This document shows positions 58,501-64,000 of a stretch of 64,000 nucleotides of DNA, in pieces. Positions within the stretch are counted from its first letter, which is position 1. The number at the start of each line of letters is the position of its first letter. The position numbers and the translations under genes were made by a program. The notes beneath the pieces were generated by a model. The model made no database searches and was not told the DNA's origin. It was given only the letters and a program-made list of their open reading frames with translations. Source of the stretch: Apostichopus japonicus. Lineage: Eukaryota > Echinodermata > Holothuroidea > Aspidochirotida > Stichopodidae. The stretch covers positions 9,605,001 through 9,669,000 of the forward strand of contig NC_092561.1 in NCBI RefSeq assembly GCF_037975245.1. Direction: 5' to 3'.

Positions 58501-61500
58501 AGAAGATAGAAGAAACAGTTTTGTATTTTTGTTTCCTCTTCAGGTAACAAAATTGACCTAGAGAAACAGAGAAACGTCACTGTGGCTGATGCAGAAGAGT
58601 AAGTTGGCAACATATATATCTCAGTGTTGGATTTTCAGGAATTTGAGAAGGTTGCCCGAAGAACTACCAGTTTCAAAGACTTTCAAAGATTTGGTAGTCC
58701 TGCAAAAAACTTTGTAGTCCTTCCAAATTGAAAATGAACACAAATAATACAAAAGAAAATTTAGCGATAGTACCTGTTTCCTTATTAATTACCCGAATCC
58801 TACACAGTGTGATTTTTTGTTTGTTTTGCAAACCGATGGTTAGGCAAGATTTTCCATTGTGTTAGGCTACCATGTGGTCGAAGATAACAGCAATAACGAA
58901 AGTATTCCATGGATACCTTAACTGCGTCACAAATTCAGCGGAATAGGCTAGATTTCCCCCATTGACTGTTAGGCAACCATGTGGTCGAAGATAACAGCAA
59001 TAATGAAAGTATTCCATTATAATAATTATATTTAGGCTCAATAATTCTTCAAAGCCTTCATTTTTTTAGGTCGTCCGAAGGACTACCAAGAACACAACAT
59101 TTTGAAAGATTTGGTAGTCCGACGTCGGACGACCGTGAAAATTCTACACTGTATCTTATGTCTGCATTACTTTGTTGTGGAGTTGGTTCTGTATGTAGGA
59201 TGGAATATTCATGAAAAGGACATATGTCTGTTTTGTAGTTACCCAAAACGTTAAAAAAAAAGGAGAGAGTTTTAGAAAATAGAAAAGAATTAGGAAAGAA
59301 AGAAAAAAAAAAGAGAAAGGAGAAAAAACACAATTTTTAAAAACAAATCAGATTGAATGAAGTAGGGACCCTAGTAGGTGTTTACAATATATCAGTCACT
59401 TGCCTATTGAATGCATTGTTTGCTGGACAAGGTTTTTGGAGATATCACCCGTTATGCAGCAGTGACGTGTCTTAAATTACTTGAAGAATATATGTGATTC
59501 CTGAAAGGTCTAATGTTCAATTGCTATGGTGAAAGGTATCATCGTTGAAGTTGATTAATGGAGGATGTATTTTTTTCATTTCTCATCAGATATGCTCAAT
59601 CTGTCGGTGCTAAGCACTATCACACATCAGCTAAACTGAACAAGGGAATTGAGGAAATGTTCTTGGAACTAAGCAAAGGTAAGGGATAGTCTTCATTTCA
59701 GTCTTTAGTTAAGGGATAGTCTTCAATTCAGTCTTTAGTTAATGGATTGTCTTCAATTCAGTCTTTAGTTAAGGGATTGTCTTCAATTCAGTCTCAGTTC
59801 AGGGATAGTCATCAGATGAGGGATAGTCTTCACTTAAGCCTTCAGTTAAGGGATAGTTTTCAATTCAGTCTTCAGTTAAGGGATAGTCTTCAATTCAGTC
59901 TCAGTTCAGGGATAGTCTTCAATTCAGTCTCAGTTCAGGGATAGTCTTCAATTCAGTCTCAGTTCAGGGATAGTCATCAGATGAGGGATAGTCTTCATTT
60001 AAGGGATAGTCTTCAGTTAAGGGATAGTCTTCAGTTATGGGATAGTCTTCAGTTATGGGATACTCTTTAATTCAGTCTCAGTTAAGGGATAGTCTTCAGT
60101 AATTAAGCAAAGTCCTTGAACACCATTCACTTTTCTTCCAAGCTGTCCTCTCTCAATTTTAAAATCAGATTGCTAGTGCATTGCAGGTGCCTTTGTCTAC
60201 ACTTCTCCCTTCCTTAGCTCCCTCTTTCCCTACCTCTTACCTTCCCTCCTCCTTCCCTTCCCTTCCCTCCTTCCCTTCCCTCTCTATTGCATTCCCTTTC
60301 CTCCCTCTTCATATTCATAGAGATAGGGGAACATGTTTGAAACAAAAGGAAACAAACTCTTGGTGTCTTTGTCTACACTACCTTGTTAATACAGATTTTA
60401 TATGATGCCATTAATATTCACCACAACCAATGTAAGCAGAGAGGGTGCAAAGGTTGTTTGCTCTGTGACAGACTTGGAAGTTTTATGTATTTTCCATCAA
60501 AAACTGAGTGCTTAAGGTTTAAGTGGTCATCAGTCATTTTCAAAGTAGAAGTTTGTCTTGACTTTTGGCCCCATTTTCAGTACCACTTGATGCTCAAATT
60601 CTATAACACATTACAAGGTTTCCTATCAAATAACGGAATAAGAAAGACCAAAATTTTGAAACTTTCCTGTTGTTGTTTGTCATATTGTAGGTATTAAACA
60701 TGTTTTTGCATGTGATAAATAGTATTGAGATAACTTTTCAGGACAAGGGAATCTTTTAATCTAGAACTGTTTTAAAAAAAAAAAAATTTAGAACTGAACC
60801 TTCAATTATTTGCTAACCAACATTCATTTTGTTGAACAATTTTTAGAAATGTGTCTTACTTTGATAATTCACAATCAAACCCAGATTAATACTGGGTTAG
60901 ATAAGCAGAGTGACTGCAAACAGAGTAGGGTGAGGGTAAGGGTAAGGGAGGAAATGGTGGAGGTGGGTGGGGGGAGGGGTTGGTGGTGGTGGGTGCATGT
61001 CAGAGTCTAAAAAACTGGCCAGCACTCTGCCATTTGTTTCCTTTGCTTTGGAATATTACAAGTCCTGTCCAGTTCACTATTTCCTAGTTTTTTTTTCTAA
61101 TGGTTTAAGTTTTTCAAAAAGAGAAACATCATATCTGTTGCTTGTCCCAAATCCTTTATATATGCAAATGAGGTCATACATAGGTCGATCTGCTATGACT
61201 GTCTTCCTCGATTGGCTAATTGTATTCAGCCATCAAACAGAACAAATTTTAAATTCGTTTGAGATAGTTAACTCTTCCGACACCATCTGCAGTCAAAATA
61301 ATGAAATATCGCTTTTGTGGCTGAAATGGTTACTATTGTACACTATCCTATATTCTTCATGGGTTACCGTGGGAACACCTCCATCATATTTTCTTTCCCT
61401 CTCTGTCTCTTACCAGATATGCTCGAATCGAGCTCCTCCGATCTCTTGGGTGGCGGGTCCAGCAGTGGCAGCAACGCTCGAAAGTCTAAGACCGTGACCA

Positions 61501-61553
61501 TCGTAGACGATGAAGCAGCCAATGAGAGCTCAGGAGGGGGCGGGTGTTGCTAG
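46433..61553 (+). CDS. RAB21: RAB21 small GTPase (whole gene, 7 coding exons)
   Basis: Coding exons 46433-46561, 53271-53330, 54333-54440, 57349-57412, 58544-58598, 59590-59678 and 61417-61553 total 642 nt, 213 residues plus stop, all GT-AG and in phase. RAB21 is a Rab5-subfamily GTPase of early endosomes that acts in integrin traffic (family knowledge). Seen: P-loop GEGCVGKTS (16-24, with the Cys typical of RAB21), switch [18 protein letters not shown] (64-71), switch [16 protein letters not shown] (122-125), TSAK (151-154), and a C-terminal Gly/Ser linker ending Cys212-Cys213, expected to be geranylgeranylated. The catalytic Gln is present (Gln68). The start was chosen because the ATG sits just before the conserved FKVVLLGEG with a short N-terminus. 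Vertebrate RAB21 has a few residues after the double Cys; here it is terminal. Confidence 0.97.
47203..47238 (-). repeat. Half-copy of the 48057 inverted-repeat element
   Basis: GGCCACGAGAATGAAAGTTA plus the next 15 bases match, in reverse orientation, the inner part of the left arm at 48057-48128. It is followed directly by TTTTTT and no second arm, so it is a partial copy. Confidence 0.7.
48057..48223. repeat. Long inverted repeat, about 72-bp arms, probable MITE
   Basis: The left arm (48057-48128) and right arm (48148-48223) are imperfectly complementary over about 72 bp around a 19-nt spacer containing AACATGG. Shared words include GGACGCAAAT and ACTTTCATTCTC. The arms start TAATGAA. The RNA would be a long hairpin. 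A partial copy lies 850 bp upstream. Confidence 0.75.
53271..53330 (+). CDS. RAB21: RAB21 exon 2
   Basis: 60 nt, acceptor CCTCTTGCAG, donor GTAAGT. It encodes [20 protein letters not shown], the switch I-interswitch strands, almost identical to vertebrate RAB21. Confidence 0.97.
53456..53850 (-). mobile_element. Penelope-like element remnant: GIY-YIG domain end plus terminal segment
   Basis: On the - strand a frame reads [20 protein letters not shown], then NLPNH.I.D...GIE, then [19 protein letters not shown] and a stop at 53620. This matches the C-terminal half of the GIY-YIG endonuclease domain that follows the reverse transcriptase in Penelope-like elements (GHRS....TPVG.HF...GH...E..WI..L....P.GLN). 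After the stop come about 90 bp and then the terminal segment with the hammerhead-like block (core 53468-53506). Upstream of about 53850 the similarity ends, so the copy is severely 5'-truncated. It lies in RAB21 intron 2, antisense. Confidence 0.75.
53851..54332. other. RAB21 intron 2, distal part
   Basis: Intron sequence up to exon 3. No element or gene recognised. Confidence 0.4.
54333..54440 (+). CDS. RAB21: RAB21 exon 3
   Basis: 108 nt, acceptor TTGTAG, donor GTAAGA. Encodes residues 64-99, from DTAGQERF (G3, switch II, catalytic Gln68) to [16 protein letters not shown]. It is the most conserved part of the protein. Confidence 0.97.
54640..54979. repeat. 20-bp minisatellite, about 17 units
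   Basis: Unit TGTGTATGCGTGACACCTAG with variant endings (CTTTG, CTTGT). The open frames on the - strand with periodic His/Lys residues are translations of the repeat. Confidence 0.95.
55417..55444. mobile_element. 28-bp palindromic micro-insertion with 7-bp target duplication
   Basis: Starts CAGGGAGTTGT and ends ACAACTCCCTG with central ATTCCA. The flanks are GTATGTG (55410-55416) and GTATGTA (55445-55451). The parallel unit at about 54960-55000 reads straight through GTGTATGTGTGACACC with no insert, a second empty-site comparison. Confidence 0.75.
55991..57348. other. RAB21 intron 3, distal part
   Basis: No exon or element recognised. It includes C-runs at 56177-56194, 57058-57068 and 57236-57253 and a G-run at 56760-56772. 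Confidence 0.4.
57349..57412 (+). CDS. RAB21: RAB21 exon 4
   Basis: 64 nt, acceptor AAACAG, donor GTAAAT. Encodes residues 100-121 ([20 protein letters not shown] and the start of the G4 strand). Confidence 0.97.
57791..58130. mobile_element. Non-autonomous hAT-like DNA transposon, 340 bp
   Basis: Perfect terminal inverted repeats CAGGGGTGGGCAACCT/AGGTTGCCCACCCCTG (at least 15 bp), a well-known hAT-type end. The flanks TTCTATGG (57783-57790) and GTCTATGG (58131-58138) form an 8-bp target duplication with 7/8 identity. A second internal GCGGCC-type block resembles the usual subterminal GGCCCGC of this group. It lies in RAB21 intron 4. No transposase frame. Confidence 0.9.
58131..58543. other. 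RAB21 intron 4, distal part
   Basis: Intron sequence. A 98-codon frame at 58118-58414 starts inside the transposon end and shows no recognisable domain, so I do not call it. Confidence 0.45.
58544..58598 (+). CDS. RAB21: RAB21 exon 5
   Basis: 55 nt, acceptor TTCAG, donor GTAAGT. Encodes residues 121-139 with the guanine-specificity motif GNKID (121-125). Confidence 0.97.
58650..59134. repeat. Fold-back and duplicated blocks in RAB21 intron 5
   Basis: At 59069-59134 arms GGTCGTCCGA-AGGACTACCA and TGGTAGTCCGACGTCGGACG are inverted copies. A related TTTGGTAGTCC phrase occurs at 58690-58705. Separately, a roughly 52-bp block with ATGTGGTCGAAGATAACAGC is directly repeated at about 58870 and 58978. 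Probably remnants of a small fold-back transposon. Confidence 0.6.
59135..59589. other. RAB21 intron 5, distal part
   Basis: Intronic DNA with a purine-rich tract (59250-59330). Nothing else recognised. Confidence 0.4.
59590..59678 (+). CDS. RAB21: RAB21 exon 6
   Basis: 89 nt, acceptor CATCAG, donor GTAAGG. Encodes [20 protein letters not shown] and EEMFLELSK, including the G5 motif TSAK (151-154) and the last helix. Confidence 0.97.
59679..60105. repeat. About 30-bp minisatellite starting at the exon 6 donor
   Basis: Tandem units of AGGGATAGTCTTCAATTCAG plus TCTCAGTTA/C variants run from the 5' splice site of RAB21 intron 6 for about 420 bp. The first unit overlaps the donor (GTAAGGGATAGTC), so the repeat contains many donor-like GTTAAGGGATAG words. 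Confidence 0.9.
60106..61416. other. RAB21 intron 6, distal part
   Basis: A long pyrimidine tract (60200-60310), a G-rich tract (60925-60995) and otherwise unremarkable intron. The open frame reading into exon 7 is not an upstream extension, because a good acceptor (TCTCTTACCAG) precedes the exon. Confidence 0.5.
61417..61553 (+). CDS. RAB21: RAB21 terminal coding exon
   Basis: 137 nt from acceptor TACCAG to TAG at 61551-61553. It encodes the hypervariable tail, residues 169-213: a Ser-rich start, a Gly/Ser linker, the VTIVDDE block (which aligns with VQIIDDE of vertebrates) and GGGGCC at the end. The last two cysteines are the prenylation sites. Confidence 0.95.
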
Positions 61554-63650
61554 GCGTAACAGAACACGTCATCGGCTTGGAGTCTGATTCCAAATCTTCC
61601 GTCGTACGAGGAGAAGAATTGGATTGAATCGGGGGAAACCATCGATGTATTTGTTTCCCCGGAGCAGAAATGATGCTTGCTATGAGTCTTTCTGTCTGTA
61701 GTTTAAAAAAAAATTCTAAAAAAAAAATTGTAGGAAAGATGAGGAGGTATAAACAGCCTCAGGTTTCATTTACCTGTCTGGTTGTTTGATTGAAATTTGA
61801 GAAATAATTATTGATAATTAGTTAATCATTCATGCAATTGATTGAGGATTGCTAAAGTTGAAGCATGAGCCGTTGAAACCCATCTCTGATGTGGTGAGGG
61901 GGAGGGGGAGGTGAAGGGGACAGGAAATTTGTCTCTCAAGATTATGAAAGGTTTACTGTAGGTTACAGATAATTTTGACTCACAGTGAGTACGATATCTG
62001 ACGTCTGTAATTTGAAAGTCTATGGGTTGTAGGTGTAAATACTGAGCAGCAGTTTCATCTAGTGGATGTAATGAATTTATAAAGCTGACCGTGATCCATT
62101 GATTAAGCTTAAGTCAAAGCCGGACTGATTTCTAAGGATACTCCAGTGTTCTGAGAAATGTTAGATCGTAGATGTTGTCAACAAGACAACCCAGTATTGT
62201 TTACATAGAGTAAAGGCTCTTAGTGTTGGCTTGTGTTGCACCTTGTTAATCATAACTACCTGCTACCGTAGGCAAATGAGCGAACGGATGGTTCTGGGGT
62301 CTTGAAACAGGCAGTGGCTTCTGTGCTGCGGACAAAACTAGCACTAGCCGAGACTACAGAGCAAGTCGCCGCCCTTCACCATGTCAAATCCTCAGGTCCT
62401 TGATTGTCCAGGACCAGCTGTATACCAGTACCGAACCAGTAAGCTTGTAGGCCAAACAGCCTGAGATTCCAGGTTGTCCAAGAGAAAACAAGAAAACTTT
62501 CTTTTAAATCAGTCCCATGAGGTCTGTCGATTTTGCTTGTTGTACAGTTTTTTTTTCGCCCTTTTTCTAGGGTATTGTCATGATATCTTCAAGTGCATGT
62601 AAAAACTTTCATGAAAGTGGATGTATGATTCTTATTCATAGCTAATTTTTTTTTTATTATTAAGTGTTTAGCTTCAGTCTATTATCGTATTTTTCCTAGA
62701 TTCTAAATATTCAAGAAAGAGATTGAAGAGAAAATGAGTTTGGCCCGTTATATGAGATACCTGCGATAATTTATTGATTTTATCCTAGATATTCAAGCAT
62801 CTTTATATTATTCTTATTTTAATTGAGTTTGGTTTTTTTCTAATTTTAACATAGATTTTTATTTTGAAAAAAAAAATAGGGCAAAGATTTTTTCAGTTCC
62901 TATTAAGTCCTTTTGTTTTAGACTTTTATCGATTGATGGAATGTGAGTTTGGAAGTATCGCATTGATTTTTTTTTTTTAACCTTAATTAAAAACAAAGAT
63001 TGAATTCTACTTTTAAGGAAAGTTTGAATGACAGAAAATAGACAAGATTTTATGATGATCGTGATGATATTGCAATAGTCTGAAATTTTGCCCGGTTATT
63101 CAGAATTAGCCTACAGAATCGCTGGAGTTGTGATCAACCAGTGTCATGGTAACCACTTCTATGACAACCAAAAGCAAGGAATTCCTGTGCTGTCAACCAC
63201 AAATCTGCTTAAAAGCAACCTTTTTTGGGCTACTATGAAAAAATATTGAAGTTCCTTAACATTGCAGTTAACTAGCATAAGCAGTCATTGTTTGTAATTG
63301 TTTTAGCGTACCGTCAAGATTTGGGATACCTTGTGTTAATTCAATAATTTTGTTGTTTTCTGATCATTGATTCTACCACATTTTGTTGTTGTTATTATTA
63401 TGAAATGATACAAAATAGTATTTTATATGATTTCTTTGGGCAGAATTCATCAAGTTTGGATTTTTTTCTTCTTCTCATAAACTTGGGTCGTCTATTGTAC
63501 AATATAAAAATTGCTTTCTTCAATTTGTGTCATATTTCGGTTTAACATGGCTTTATGTTAGCTGAATATGCAACTTGTCTAATCCTTGGAGTGTCCATGA
63601 CTACTGGTCCACAAATTTGTATAATTAATAAAAGTTGGATTAAGTTTATG
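61554..63650 (+). other. Probable RAB21 3' UTR
   Basis: About 2.1 kb of AT-rich, T-run-rich sequence after the stop. AATAAA at 63627-63632 is a good polyadenylation candidate. No further gene is seen from there to the end of the window at 64000. Shorter isoforms cannot be excluded. Confidence 0.45.
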
Positions 63651-64000
63651 AAAGTAGATATGGTCCATGGTATTTATTTTTTCAACTGATGTTGTGGATG
63701 GTTTGATGGAGGGATGTTGGTTAAGGAAATGATGCACTTATGGTCAATAGTTGGGCTTATATTTTGTTGTTAAACAGCTGTCCATACTTTTAATACTTGA
63801 AGGGGATTTACAGGTGAATTTGGCAATTGTGTGAACATGAACTTTACTGTCATTCATGAACGACTTGCTTTAATCTTCATTCTTATGGGTGATATATTTG
63901 ATTATTTCTATCTGATATGGGTTTCTATTTAAACTAACAAATTGTGAAGTCAAACTCTAATTTCTCTTGTTGATTTTCTTACTCTTTTTAAAGGTTGACA
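63651..64000. other. Downstream intergenic sequence
   Basis: Nothing recognisable in the last 350 bases. Confidence 0.4.

Noticed and set aside
60967-61497. 176-codon frame reading into RAB21 exon 7 as an alternative gene
   Set aside because: It opens in a G-rich tract, crosses a clear acceptor and reads the last exon in a different frame from the conserved tail.

Overview
This is an animal nuclear genome window: AT-rich, split genes with GT-AG introns, non-LTR retrotransposons, a tRNA-derived SINE, hAT-type and TTAA-flanked DNA transposons, Penelope-like fragments and large microsatellites. There are no operons and no prokaryotic features. The proteins resemble bilaterian orthologues. The repeat mixture suggests a marine invertebrate deuterostome, perhaps an echinoderm, but that placement is inference and weak.

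Two protein genes can be read completely, both on the + strand. Gene 1 (6984-37960) has six coding exons for a 312-residue MPPED1/MPPED2-family metallophosphoesterase-like protein. All phases join and no stop interrupts the frame, yet four of the metal-ligand positions of the family are substituted, so it looks like an intact but catalytically dead relative. Its 19.6-kb second intron holds a candidate 27-nt in-frame microexon, an inverted pair of Penelope-type terminal segments, an antisense LINE with a 919-codon ORF, a 2.2-kb inverted-repeat-bounded element packed with palindromic AT satellite, and a long GAT repeat. Gene 2 (46433-61553) has seven coding exons for a 213-residue RAB21 small GTPase with all nucleotide-binding motifs and a C-terminal double cysteine. 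The two genes show no evident functional link.

The rest is intron and intergenic DNA rich in mobile elements. Several have readable boundaries: three non-autonomous hAT-like elements with near-identical 8-bp target duplications (3148-3663, 41076-41560, 57791-58130); a pair of TTAA-flanked MITEs (8973-9358, 39405-39760); a tRNA-headed SINE in two copies (30995-31240 and, reversed and truncated, 7961-8128); four Penelope-type terminal segments with a hammerhead-like fold, one still attached to a GIY-YIG domain remnant (53456-53850); and a dispersed repeat carrying perfect DR1 nuclear-receptor motifs.

The two most unusual observations are (1) a family of 25-28-bp near-perfect palindromes inserted with 7-bp target duplications, two of them with a paralogous empty site in this same window, and (2) the pseudoenzyme state of the MPPED-like gene. 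The 2.2-kb fold-back element with its internal palindromic satellite is a third.
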